From Gelidibacter salicanalis (lineage in GTDB: Bacteria; Bacteroidota; Bacteroidia; Flavobacteriales; Flavobacteriaceae), in contig NZ_JAEHJZ010000019.1 of the NCBI RefSeq assembly GCF_016469035.1, positions 37,115 through 72,357 of the forward strand: a stretch of 35,243 nucleotides of DNA, given 5' to 3'. The stretch's first letter is position 1. Every line of letters starts with the position of its first letter. The position numbers were made by a program, and so were the translations under genes. Positions 25,551 to 35,137 of the stretch are shown here, piece by piece. The notes beneath the pieces were generated by a model. That model was not told where the DNA came from and ran no database searches. It was given only the letters and a program-made list of their open reading frames with translations.

Positions 25551-26546
25551 ATGCTCAAAAAATTACGAATCGACACCTTTGTCATCGCTATTGGCATAAG
25601 CATTTTAATTGCTTATTTCTTCCCACAACTGGGCGCATCAGGCAGTCCTGTACCCTTGGATTTAATCAGCAGTCTAGGCATCTCGTTTATCTTTTTTTTC
25701 TATGGTTTAAGCCTAAGCTCAGAAACCATTAGAAACGGACTAAAAAACTGGAAATTACATGTCTCCGTTCAGGCATCCACATTTGTGTTGTTTCCGTTGC
25801 TTATTTTGCCGTTTTTCCCACTGGTAAAAGATACGTCTTATGAATTACTCTGGATGGCCTTCCTATTTATGGCAGCGCTACCTTCAACCGTGTCTTCATC
25901 AGTAGTGATGGTGTCTATGGCAAAAGGCAATTTACCGGCAGCTATATTTAACGCCAGTATTTCAGGGATTATTGGCATTATATTGACGCCACTTTGGATG
26001 CTTCCTTTTATAACACAAACTGATGTCCCTTTCGAATTTTCTGCAATTTATTTCCAATTGATTACAGAGATCGTCATTCCGTTGGCCTTGGGATCAGCAT
26101 TACGGAGGTTCCTTGGACAATGGGCACTGAAACACAAACGCACCTTAAACAAGTTTGACAAGTCTATCATTTTACTCATCATTTATAAAAGTTTTGTACA
26201 GTCTTTTGAAGACAGGATTTTCAGCAGTATTGGCTTTCTTGAAATGCTAGCAATGGCAGGCTTGGTAGTAATTTTATTTGTACTGGTTTATTTTTTAACG
26301 GGCCGGATTGGGAAAGTTTTAAAATTCAATCATGCCGACCAAATTACAAATCAATTTTGCGGCACTAAAAAATCATTGGTCCATGGCACTGTATTTTCTG
26401 AAGCCCTATTCGGGCAGACCAATATTGTCGGGATTATGTTGTTACCACTGATGTTTTATCACGCGCTTCAGATTCTTATTATTAGTGTTATTGCCGCTAA
26501 AAAAGGAAGGGATCAGATTGAAACGAATGAAACTATTTTAAACTGA
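25551..26546 (+). CDS. bile acid:sodium symporter-like (SBF-like) transporter
   Basis: This is a 331-residue inner-membrane protein with nine to ten hydrophobic segments, of the SBF-like group related to bile acid/sodium symporters (YfeH type). I start it at the ATG at 25551 (MLKKLRIDTFVIAIG), because the open frame further upstream runs through the terminator and tRNA. Features are LDLISSLGISFIFFFYGLSL, ALPSTVSSSVVMVSMAKGN and HGTVFSEALFGQTNI, which match the repeated sodium-site crossover regions of the fold. The substrate is unknown. Any promoter would lie in the 60 bp after the tRNA terminator. Confidence 0.85.
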   Translation: MLKKLRIDTFVIAIGISILIAYFFPQLGASGSPVPLDLISSLGISFIFFFYGLSLSSETIRNGLKNWKLHVSVQASTFVLFPLLILPFFPLVKDTSYELLWMAFLFMAALPSTVSSSVVMVSMAKGNLPAAIFNASISGIIGIILTPLWMLPFITQTDVPFEFSAIYFQLITEIVIPLALGSALRRFLGQWALKHKRTLNKFDKSIILLIIYKSFVQSFEDRIFSSIGFLEMLAMAGLVVILFVLVYFLTGRIGKVLKFNHADQITNQFCGTKKSLVHGTVFSEALFGQTNIVGIMLLPLMFYHALQILIISVIAAKKGRDQIETNETILN

Positions 26547-26737
26547 CAATGGAAAGTCACCCACTGTAAGTTAATATCCCGATTCATTTTAAAAACACCT
26601 CCTTAGTCCTCTTAAGTCGCGCAAAGATGGGATGTGGGGCTAAATATTTATCTAAATAAACAGAACGGTTTTGCCCAAACACGTAGTGAATTACAGAGAA
26701 CGCATCCTAGAACGCATCCTAGATGAGCATCCAGAAT

Positions 26738-26768
26738 AAAAAAAGACCCAACATAACGTCAGGTCCTT
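26738..26768 (-). terminator. intrinsic terminator of the fasciclin gene
   Basis: GACCCAAC at 26745-26752 pairs with GTCAGGTC at 26758-26765 (eight pairs including two G-U in minus-strand RNA), loop of five. On the minus strand the stem is followed by seven T residues (complement of 26738-26744). It lies about 25 bp past the stop codon. The rest of the gap, 26547-26737, holds only a 12-bp direct repeat (AGAACGCATCCT, twice, near 26697-26720). Confidence 0.8.
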
Positions 26769-26790
26769 TACTCTTTAAATTAATTAGGTA

Positions 26791-27432
26791 TTATTTTTTA
26801 GACATTAAAACCGTGTCAATAATATAAATTCTACCATTAGAGGCTTCTACATTACCTAAAATAACCTGCGCTTTTTTACCAGTAGCATCCTTGATTACAA
26901 ACTGATCACCATTCATCATTGCAGTCAATTCATCTCCTTTGACAGTCTTAAATTTATAAGATCCATTTGCACCTTTAATGGCTTCTGCAAATTTATCAGA
27001 TGTAATAGCTCCTTTAACCACATGGTAAGTCAACACATCTGTTAACATTTGTTTGTTTTCTGGTTTCATCAATTCATCGCGTTTTTTTTGTGTCAACTTC
27101 TCAAAAGCTTGGTTAGATGGCGCAAAAACCGTGTATTCCCCTGGCTCAGATAACATGGTGGCCAATTCTGCTGATTGTAACGCACTAACTAAAGTGGTTA
27201 ACTCTTCATTTTTCATGGCCTGACCCGCAATACTGTTAGCTCTTGCTTCTTCTTTCATTCTTGCTTCCTCAGCTTCCATCTCCATTCTAGCTTCTTCAGC
27301 AGCTTCCATTTCTACACGTTCGGTCTCCATTCTCATTTGCTCTTCTTTCTTTTTACCATCTTCACAAGATGATACAAAAACAAATGCTGTCAGTGCAGCA
27401 GCAAATAATATACTCGTTTTTTTAAAAATCAT
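26791..27432 (-). CDS. fasciclin-domain lipoprotein
   Basis: The 213-residue protein has a lipoprotein signal (VSSC, Cys23), then a stretch at about 24-66 made mostly of Glu, Met, Arg and Ala that should form a charged helix or coiled coil, then one fasciclin domain (about 70-213). The domain shows the H1 block YTVFAPSNQAF and the YH block LTYHVVKGAI. Fasciclin domains act in adhesion and matrix contacts, so this is probably a surface or periplasmic binding protein held off the membrane by the helix. A TATCTTTA box (complement of 27457-27464), one base from consensus, lies 24 bp upstream. It is convergent with the SBF-like gene. Confidence 0.9.
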   Translation of the reverse strand: MIFKKTSILFAAALTAFVFVSSCEDGKKKEEQMRMETERVEMEAAEEARMEMEAEEARMKEEARANSIAGQAMKNEELTTLVSALQSAELATMLSEPGEYTVFAPSNQAFEKLTQKKRDELMKPENKQMLTDVLTYHVVKGAITSDKFAEAIKGANGSYKFKTVKGDELTAMMNGDQFVIKDATGKKAQVILGNVEASNGRIYIIDTVLMSKK

Positions 27433-27611
27433 AATTCAACTATTTAGTGGTTTATGTAAAGATATACGTAGAAAACCAGTAATTGGAATATTATTAATAC
27501 AACTTTAACATAAAATTTAATAAAATATTTAATCTTGTTAATTTTTAATGAAAATTAGAATAGAGTCAGTAATTATTGTGTTTAGCTACACATCAAGTAT
27601 CCTAAAAATGA

Positions 27612-27619
27612 TAACTTTG
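27612..27619 (+). promoter_or_regulatory. possible -7 promoter box for tamB
   Basis: TAACTTTG matches TANNTTTG exactly and ends 19 bp before the TTG start of tamB. No clear -33 TTG is seen at the usual distance, so this is moderate evidence only. Confidence 0.4.
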
Positions 27620-27638
27620 TAACCTTTATAACTACTAA

Positions 27639-30600
27639 TTGGAAGAGCAGAAAAAGGATAGCAAAACAGCTAAATCTAAAAAATTTAGAGTATTCAGAAT
27701 AATCGGAAGGATCATTCTGGGCATTGTCATATTCGGTTTGCTCCTAATCCTCTTTATCAGAAGTCCGTGGGGACAAGGTATCATTGTTAACAAAGCCACA
27801 TCTTATATTTCCAATAAAACCAATACCAAGGTTGAAATAGAACGCTTGTTTCTGACCTTTGATGGCAACCTGCAAGTGGATGGATTATTTTTAGAAGACA
27901 CTCAAGGTGACACCTTGGTCTACTCGAAATCATTGGAAGCCAACGTGCCTTTGTGGGCCATGATTCGAGGTGAAGGTGTTGGAGTTGACGCGCTTGATTG
28001 GGAAGGCGTTCGGGCTAATATTAAAAGAACGGATTCTATTGAAGGCTATAATTTTCAATTTTTAATTGATGCTTTTGCAGTAACAGATACCACTGCGGTG
28101 GCAACAGATACTACGGCCGCACCAATGAGCATTGTTTTAGGCAAATTAAATTTTAAGGATTTTGATATTGTTTTTGATGATGCCGTAGCTGGAATAGAGA
28201 GCCGTTTTAAAATCGGGAAACTGCAGGCCAACATGAAGACTACCAATTTGGAGCGCATGATCTTTGAAGCTTCAAATCTTTCCTTGACTGATGCGAAGAT
28301 CAAGTACATCCAAAAACCAGTGCCAATTGATCCAAATGCTGAAGCGATGCCACTCCCTTCCTTGACGGTTGAAAAGTTAACACTTACTAACGTTTATGCT
28401 GACTATCAGTCTTACGGAGATCGTATTGCGGCAGAAGCTGACATCAAAAATTTATACGCGGAAATTCAGCAGGCTGATTTGGCAAACAATAGGTTTGAGG
28501 TGCGCTCCTTCAACCTTAAAAACTCTTCTGTAATATTACGCACACAAACAGAAACCAACGTAGTGACCCAAAAAGTGGTGGAAGTTACCCAGGACATCAA
28601 ACAAGATATCCAAGCTTTTGAATGGCCTGAACTCCGTTTGGCTATAGGATCTATCGATTTTCAAGACAACAATTTCAGCTATTTTGTTGCTGCTGCAGAA
28701 GCAAAAGAAGGCAGTTTCAACCCGAATGCCATTGTATTGAATAATCTCAATCTACAAGCAGACAACATTAATCTCAAGGATAAAAAAGCAACCCTCCACA
28801 TTGAAAACTCAACCTTTAAAGAAATCTCAGGGTTTGACTTAAAAGAATTGCAACTTCAATTTGATGCAGATGACACCACGTTAAAAGTCTCCAATTTAAA
28901 AACCGCTTTAAACAATAACACTTTACAAGCGGACTTACGATTGGATTACCCAAAGCTATCTGCCCTAATTGAAACTCCGGAAAAATCAAAAATAGACGTC
29001 AATATTCCCAACTTTCAAGTCTCATTACAAGATGTGTTCTTGATTCAGCCTGAACTGAAAAAGAACCAATACCTCAACACACTCAGCCAAAATCTGCTTA
29101 GTGGAAACGCCAAAGCAACCGGCTACCTTTCTGATATTAACGTGGCGCGTATGGCCGCTCATTGGGCAAACACACACATTTCAGCAAATGGTAGAATTAA
29201 AAACGCTACAGACCCTGAGCAGATTCAATTTGACATTCCAAATTTTTCAGCAATTTCAACCCGTTCAGACATCATTAAATTTATAGATGAAAAAGAGTTG
29301 GGTGTCAGTCTTCCTAATGAGGTCAAGTTAGTTGGAACTATAAAAGGGAACCCTAATGATCTCTATACCAATGCCACATTGACCACTTCTCAAGGCGTGG
29401 CTTCTGTGGAAGGGAATCTTAAAAATGGTAAAACCATAGAATTTGATGCTGATTTGTCCATAGAAAATTATAAACTGAACGAATTACTCCAAAATGAACA
29501 ATTAGGCACGTTAAGTCTCACCGTAAAAACAAACGGTAAAGGCAAGACTATTAATAATCTTGATGCGGACATTGAAGCTACTATATCAAGTTTTACCTAC
29601 AACAATTACGACATCAAAGATTTAAAATTGGTGGGGGATATTAAAGCAGGTCGTGGCAAAGTAACATCTACATATAAAGATCGTAACCTTAACATGGATT
29701 TGTATGCCGCGGTGGTATTAGATTCTGTTTCGCCTGAAGCTAACGTAGAGCTCAACATTATGGGAGCTGACCTACGCGCATTGGGACTCATGCAAAGAGA
29801 GGTTAAAACCGGCATGAAAATTTATGCTGATTTTAAAGGGGATGCCACCAATTATGACGTGGCCGCCATTGTTGATGAAGGTGTAGTAGTGTATGATAAT
29901 AAAACTTACCTGATTGGAGATTTAAACGCTCTGGCCCATGTACGTAAAGACACAACTTCAGTTTCCATCAAAAACAAACTGGTAGATGTTTTGTTGCAAT
30001 CTAACACAGACCCGCAAACCTTCAGCAAATCTATAAGACGTCATGTGCTGAGTTATTTCTATCGCGATGAAAAACTTCCGGATAGCATAACCAATCCTGT
30101 CAATTTAAAATTGAGAGGTAAGATCATTCAAGCACCTATTTTGAATGACGTTTTTTTAGTAAATGTTAAAGATCTAGACACGGTAAAAATTTCGGTCGAT
30201 TTCCACGAAAAGGAACGGCAATTCAAAGCTGATATTACTGCACCACACATTAATTATAGCGGCTATGAATTGGACAGTTTGGCCTTTTCAATGGAAACGG
30301 ATCAGGATAAATTTGTTTTTGACTTAGGTTTCAATCAAATCAAAGCGGGACCATTCAACATTCAAAGAACAAAACTTGAAGGTGAGCAAGCCAATAATGA
30401 ACTCTCTTTGGCATTCAAGGCCTACCACAATGAAGAGATCTTAACGCAAATAACCAGCAAAATTACTGGCAGCAGAGAGCTATTGCGTTTTCATGTAGTG
30501 CCTGAAGATTTGATCTTAAATACAAGCCCATGGGACACACCAGAAACCAATGAAATTTTAATAAGCGACAAGAAAATGGAGTTTAATAACTTCTTGTTCA

Positions 30601-32729
30601 GTAGAGATAACCAGTCTTTTGAAATTACTGATAAACTGGCCTCTATAACCAAAGAACATATTGCTGCCGATTTCAAAAATTTTAAGTTGAGTGAATTTCT
30701 AAACTACCTGAATCCTGACGAGCAACTGGCAACCGGTAACCTTAATGGCTTCTTTGTGCTGGAAGACCCCTTTACAAATACCGGAATTGTTGCAGATCTC
30801 AACATTCAGGAGTTAAGTTTTATGCAAGTGGATATGGGTACCCTAAGTCTTGATGCCAAATCATTAGGTCTAGACAGTTATGACTTTAACGTAAACATTG
30901 ATGGTGGTGAGATTGACATGAATTTGAAAGGCGATTATGTTGCCCTTGCTGGAGATGCGCAACTTGATATGAATTTAGACATTACCAAATTTAATATGGC
31001 CGCATTAACAGGATTCTCTCAAGGTGAGCTTATTGAGACGGACGGTAGCTTCTCTGGTAATTTTAAATTAAGTGGCAACTTAAGTGCTCCTAAATATGAA
31101 GGTAATTTAAATTTTAACAATGCCCATTTTAAGATTAAGAGGTTTAATTCAGCCTTCACACTGGCTAATGAATCCCTTAATATTACCAATGCGGGATTAT
31201 TTATGGATAGTTTCACGATTCTGGATGAAAATCAAAACGCATTGGTGGCTTCAGGTAATATTGGAACTGAATCGTTTATCAACCCCACTTTCGATTTACA
31301 GATGACCGCGAAGAATTTTCAAGTGTTAAATGCCACTAAAGAAGACAACGATTTCCTTTACGGTAAAGTGACCTTTGATGCTGAGGCAAAAATTACTGGC
31401 GATTTACAAATCCCGAAAATCACCATGAATGCAACCGTTGGATCAGATACAGATGTCACTTATGTAATGCCTTCTGCCACTGTAAATGTTGAAGAACGCG
31501 ATGGGGTGGTTGTTTTTGTTAATCGCGAAAACCCCGATGCCATTCTAACCCGAACTGAAGAAAAGACCGCTACCATTACCGGGTTTGACATTGCCGCATT
31601 GCTCAAAATTGGAAAGGATGCCGCAGTCACCATTGTGATTGACGAAGAGACTGGCGATAATTTTAAGGTATCTGGAAAAGGGGATTTAAACTTTACCATG
31701 AATCCCAACGGAAACCTGACGCTTTCTGGCATTTATGAAGTTCAGAGCGGACATTATGAGCTGAATCTTTACAGCCTCGTGAATCGTAAATTCAATCTTG
31801 TTTCAGGCAGCCGCATCACGTGGTCTGGCGATCCATTTGATGCCAAATTGGATGTTAGGGCCTTGTATGAAGTAAAGACCTCTGCATCATCTTTGATGGC
31901 GCCAACAACCTCTAATTTGGATGAGTCCTCTAAAGGCAAATACCGTCAGGTCCTGCCTTTTTATGTCTATTTGAATATTGACGGCCAATTGATGCAACCT
32001 AAAATCAATTTCAATCTCGACATGCCACAAGATGAACAGGGCGCTATTGGCGGACAAGTTTATGGCAGGGTCCAACAACTTAATCAACAGGAAGATGAGC
32101 TCAACCGACAAGTATTTTCATTATTGGTATTAAACAGATTCTATCCAGATCCAGGCAGTGATGGTAGTACAGGTGGAGTGGCCTCCATTGCAAGAGATAA
32201 TTTAAATGACGCCGTATCTGATCAACTGAATATGTTCTCGGATAAATTGTTTAGCAACTCCGGGTTCGATCTTAATTTCGGATTGGACAGTTATACAGAT
32301 TACCAAGGTAGCACACCTCAAGATCGCACGCAACTGGATATTGCCGCTCAAAAGAAATTATTTAATGACCGCTTAATTGTGAGCGTGGGTAGCGAGGTTG
32401 ATGTTCAGGGCAGCAGTTCCACAGGAGAAGAAACACCAATTATTGGAAATGTAAGTATTGAATATATCTTAACGGAAAATGGCCGGTATAGATTAAAAGG
32501 GTTTCATCGTAATGAATTTGAAAACGTCATTGACGGACAAATCATAGTGAGCGGTATTGCTTTGATCTTTACTCAAGAATTTAATAAGTTTAGTGAACTT
32601 TGGGATGCTCTGGTGAAATCTAAAACCAAACAAGAAAAAGAAGCAGCGAAGGAAAAGAAGGCCGCTAAAGACGCCTTAAAAGCCAAAGAAGAAGCCGTTG
32701 ATGACAGTATTGAAGAGAAAAAACAATAA
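27639..32729 (+). CDS. tamB: TamB-family translocation and assembly protein
   Basis: TamB is an AsmA-like bridge protein anchored in the inner membrane and spanning the periplasm; in other bacteria it supports outer-membrane protein assembly and lipid transport. The 1696-residue protein has a basic N-terminus, one signal-anchor helix (about 20-42), a very long repetitive beta-rich region of alternating hydrophobic strands, and a C-terminal TamB domain (about 1250-1650). The start must be TTG at 27639, since TAA precedes it directly and the next in-frame ATG lies beyond the membrane helix. A highly charged Lys/Glu/Ala tail of about 37 residues follows the TamB domain. The gene for its likely partner TamL begins 99 bp downstream. 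Confidence 0.92.
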   Translation: MEEQKKDSKTAKSKKFRVFRIIGRIILGIVIFGLLLILFIRSPWGQGIIVNKATSYISNKTNTKVEIERLFLTFDGNLQVDGLFLEDTQGDTLVYSKSLEANVPLWAMIRGEGVGVDALDWEGVRANIKRTDSIEGYNFQFLIDAFAVTDTTAVATDTTAAPMSIVLGKLNFKDFDIVFDDAVAGIESRFKIGKLQANMKTTNLERMIFEASNLSLTDAKIKYIQKPVPIDPNAEAMPLPSLTVEKLTLTNVYADYQSYGDRIAAEADIKNLYAEIQQADLANNRFEVRSFNLKNSSVILRTQTETNVVTQKVVEVTQDIKQDIQAFEWPELRLAIGSIDFQDNNFSYFVAAAEAKEGSFNPNAIVLNNLNLQADNINLKDKKATLHIENSTFKEISGFDLKELQLQFDADDTTLKVSNLKTALNNNTLQADLRLDYPKLSALIETPEKSKIDVNIPNFQVSLQDVFLIQPELKKNQYLNTLSQNLLSGNAKATGYLSDINVARMAAHWANTHISANGRIKNATDPEQIQFDIPNFSAISTRSDIIKFIDEKELGVSLPNEVKLVGTIKGNPNDLYTNATLTTSQGVASVEGNLKNGKTIEFDADLSIENYKLNELLQNEQLGTLSLTVKTNGKGKTINNLDADIEATISSFTYNNYDIKDLKLVGDIKAGRGKVTSTYKDRNLNMDLYAAVVLDSVSPEANVELNIMGADLRALGLMQREVKTGMKIYADFKGDATNYDVAAIVDEGVVVYDNKTYLIGDLNALAHVRKDTTSVSIKNKLVDVLLQSNTDPQTFSKSIRRHVLSYFYRDEKLPDSITNPVNLKLRGKIIQAPILNDVFLVNVKDLDTVKISVDFHEKERQFKADITAPHINYSGYELDSLAFSMETDQDKFVFDLGFNQIKAGPFNIQRTKLEGEQANNELSLAFKAYHNEEILTQITSKITGSRELLRFHVVPEDLILNTSPWDTPETNEILISDKKMEFNNFLFSRDNQSFEITDKLASITKEHIAADFKNFKLSEFLNYLNPDEQLATGNLNGFFVLEDPFTNTGIVADLNIQELSFMQVDMGTLSLDAKSLGLDSYDFNVNIDGGEIDMNLKGDYVALAGDAQLDMNLDITKFNMAALTGFSQGELIETDGSFSGNFKLSGNLSAPKYEGNLNFNNAHFKIKRFNSAFTLANESLNITNAGLFMDSFTILDENQNALVASGNIGTESFINPTFDLQMTAKNFQVLNATKEDNDFLYGKVTFDAEAKITGDLQIPKITMNATVGSDTDVTYVMPSATVNVEERDGVVVFVNRENPDAILTRTEEKTATITGFDIAALLKIGKDAAVTIVIDEETGDNFKVSGKGDLNFTMNPNGNLTLSGIYEVQSGHYELNLYSLVNRKFNLVSGSRITWSGDPFDAKLDVRALYEVKTSASSLMAPTTSNLDESSKGKYRQVLPFYVYLNIDGQLMQPKINFNLDMPQDEQGAIGGQVYGRVQQLNQQEDELNRQVFSLLVLNRFYPDPGSDGSTGGVASIARDNLNDAVSDQLNMFSDKLFSNSGFDLNFGLDSYTDYQGSTPQDRTQLDIAAQKKLFNDRLIVSVGSEVDVQGSSSTGEETPIIGNVSIEYILTENGRYRLKGFHRNEFENVIDGQIIVSGIALIFTQEFNKFSELWDALVKSKTKQEKEAAKEKKAAKDALKAKEEAVDDSIEEKKQ

Positions 32730-32828
32730 CCAATGATCGGCTGTTTTCTATTTGCTTCGACATCATAAGTAGATCCACAACATAGTACAATTAAAGAGAT
32801 CCGTAAATCAACTTAAATACAATTAAAT

Positions 32829-35111
32829 TTGAAATTACATCTAAAATATATCCTCTTCAGTGCTTTCATCTTTGGAAGCTTTTACTCCTGCAGTATTGCC
32901 AAATACATTCCTGAAGACGAGCGTTTGTATACAGGGGCAAGTTTGATCATTGCATCTGATTCCATTATAAAAAACGAAGACGGTTTAAGAACAGAATTAG
33001 AAACCGTGATTAGCCCCGAACCTAACTCAAAATTATTGGGCATGTATCTTGGCCTCTACTATTATTATAAAAACCAGAAAGAAAACCCAGGATTTATTAA
33101 CCGCTGGTTGTATAAAAAATTAGGAGAAAAACCGGTATATCAATCTGATGTAGAAACTTTTGATGTTGAAGATCTATTACTTAACAGATTAGAGAACAGA
33201 GGCTTTTTTTACAGCAAAGCGTCTTCCAAATTTGAAGAATCTGAACAAAAAGCGGCGGTAGCTTATACTGTAAATGTACCAACGCCTTACCGTATGGAAA
33301 CTTACCAACTCGACTCTTTACCCGCTCCCATCTATGGTGAGATTGAGACATTGGTAGAAACTACACCATTTACAAAAGGCATGCGATTTGACTTAAGCAG
33401 TATGAAACTTGAGCGGCTACGTATTGATAATAACCTTAAGAAAAAAGGCTATTATAATTTTGACGATAGTTTCTTAATCTTCGAGGCAGATACCAATAGA
33501 TATCATAATAAAAGTTTTGATTTATTCCTGAAATTAAAGAAGGCAGTACCAAAAAAAGCTACAGTGCCTTATAGAATTGCACATGTCAATATTTATCCAA
33601 ATTACGAAACAGCTGATTCCATATATACGACAAGCATTCGCTACAATGATAAAAATTTCATTCAGAAAGAAGTCTTTTTCAAACCAAAATATTTAGATCC
33701 GTTTGTAACTCTGAAAGAAAGTGAACTCTATAACCCTGAGACCTCACGTAATACTGCCCGACGACTATCAACCATTGGTGCCTACAAATATGTCAACATC
33801 CAATATAAGGAAATCGATACGTTAGCAACAGACAGTTTAGGATTATTGGAAGCCAATATTTATTTATCGCCCTTAAACAAACGGGCATTTATGGCAGAAC
33901 TACAGGTCGTAACCAAGTCCAATAGCTTTACTGGGCCGGCCTTGGCATTGACTTATAGCAACCGAAACGTTTTTGGTGGTGGAGAAACCTATAATACTAC
34001 AGTAAAAGTTGGCTATGAAGCACAAATGGGCGGCGGAAAGAACCTAGGAGACAGCAGCTTGGAACTTGGTCTAAAAAACGAATTAATATTTCCGAGGGTT
34101 ATTTTTCCTATTAAAATAAACGATGATTTTTTCAAATATTCCATCCCAAAAACAAAAACATCCGTAAGTGTGGACTTTTTGGACCGACAAAAATTATACA
34201 CTTTACTTTCTGGAACCGTGTTATTTGGATACGTATGGGATGCCAACAGGTATGTAACCCATCAAATCAACCCTATCTCCATCAGCTATACGGACCTTAT
34301 GAATTCATCGCCAGAATTTGAAGACATCCTTTCCGTGAATCCGTTTTTACGACGCAGTTTTGAGCAACAATTTATTTCAGGCCTCACCTATTCTTTTACC
34401 TATAATGAGCTTGTTGATGTCCAAAAAACACATCAAAAATACCTCAACTTTACATTGGATGTGGCAGGTAACTCTATTAGTTTGTTTGGGAAAGAGCAAG
34501 AAGTTGCTGGTCCAAAAACATTCCTTGGCTTGGAATATGCGCAATATGCCAAGGCAGATGTTGATTTGCGCTACCATTTCAACTTTGCCAAAGAACAGAC
34601 TATTGCAGCCCGCGTATTTGCTGGTTATGGATTAGCCTACGGAAACTCTGATGTGGTTCCATTTGTCAAACAATATTATGCTGGCGGGCCTTACAGCGTT
34701 CGCGCTTTTAGAATTCGCTCTTTGGGCCCGGGCACCTATAACGCCGATGAAGACACCAATAATACCAGCAATAGTTTTTTCGACAAAACAGGTAACATCA
34801 GATTGGAAGCCAACTTGGAATATAGATTCCCTATTGTTTCCTTTTTGAAAGGTGCTATTTTTGCTGATGCAGGAAACATCTGGAACTCCAAAGAAAATCC
34901 CGTTTTTGATGGCAAAGATAAATTTTCTAGTGATTTTATTAGCGAGTTGGGTATGGGAGCTGGCGTTGGACTTCGTGTGGACATCCAAAGTTTTGTGATC
35001 CGGTTTGATTTGGCAGCCCCTTTTCACGACCCCTCACTTCCGAAGGGACAACGTTTTAATTTTGATGTGAGCAAGCCCATTTTAAACTTCGCAATCGGCT
35101 ATCCGTTTTAA
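32829..35111 (+). CDS. tamL: TamL: lipidated TamA-like outer-membrane Omp85 protein
   Basis: This is an Omp85-superfamily barrel of the TamA type, expected to work with TamB at the outer membrane. The 760-residue protein starts at TTG (TAA lies five codons upstream in frame, with no ATG between). The signal peptide ends SFYSC with Cys21, so the mature N-terminus should be lipidated, a trait of the Bacteroidota TamL group. POTRA-like domains occupy about 25-370 and the barrel about 375-760, ending in a C-terminal Phe (IGYPF). The lid-loop motif usually written VRGF reads VRAF here, within GGPYSVRAFRIRSLGPG. Confidence 0.9.
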   Translation: MKLHLKYILFSAFIFGSFYSCSIAKYIPEDERLYTGASLIIASDSIIKNEDGLRTELETVISPEPNSKLLGMYLGLYYYYKNQKENPGFINRWLYKKLGEKPVYQSDVETFDVEDLLLNRLENRGFFYSKASSKFEESEQKAAVAYTVNVPTPYRMETYQLDSLPAPIYGEIETLVETTPFTKGMRFDLSSMKLERLRIDNNLKKKGYYNFDDSFLIFEADTNRYHNKSFDLFLKLKKAVPKKATVPYRIAHVNIYPNYETADSIYTTSIRYNDKNFIQKEVFFKPKYLDPFVTLKESELYNPETSRNTARRLSTIGAYKYVNIQYKEIDTLATDSLGLLEANIYLSPLNKRAFMAELQVVTKSNSFTGPALALTYSNRNVFGGGETYNTTVKVGYEAQMGGGKNLGDSSLELGLKNELIFPRVIFPIKINDDFFKYSIPKTKTSVSVDFLDRQKLYTLLSGTVLFGYVWDANRYVTHQINPISISYTDLMNSSPEFEDILSVNPFLRRSFEQQFISGLTYSFTYNELVDVQKTHQKYLNFTLDVAGNSISLFGKEQEVAGPKTFLGLEYAQYAKADVDLRYHFNFAKEQTIAARVFAGYGLAYGNSDVVPFVKQYYAGGPYSVRAFRIRSLGPGTYNADEDTNNTSNSFFDKTGNIRLEANLEYRFPIVSFLKGAIFADAGNIWNSKENPVFDGKDKFSSDFISELGMGAGVGLRVDIQSFVIRFDLAAPFHDPSLPKGQRFNFDVSKPILNFAIGYPF

Positions 35112-35137
35112 TCTCCATTACTATTTCTTATTCATCA

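Noticed and set aside
32824-32831. TAAATTTG promoter box at the start of tamL
   Set aside because: It overlaps the TTG start codon itself; transcription would begin inside the signal peptide, so the match is probably chance.
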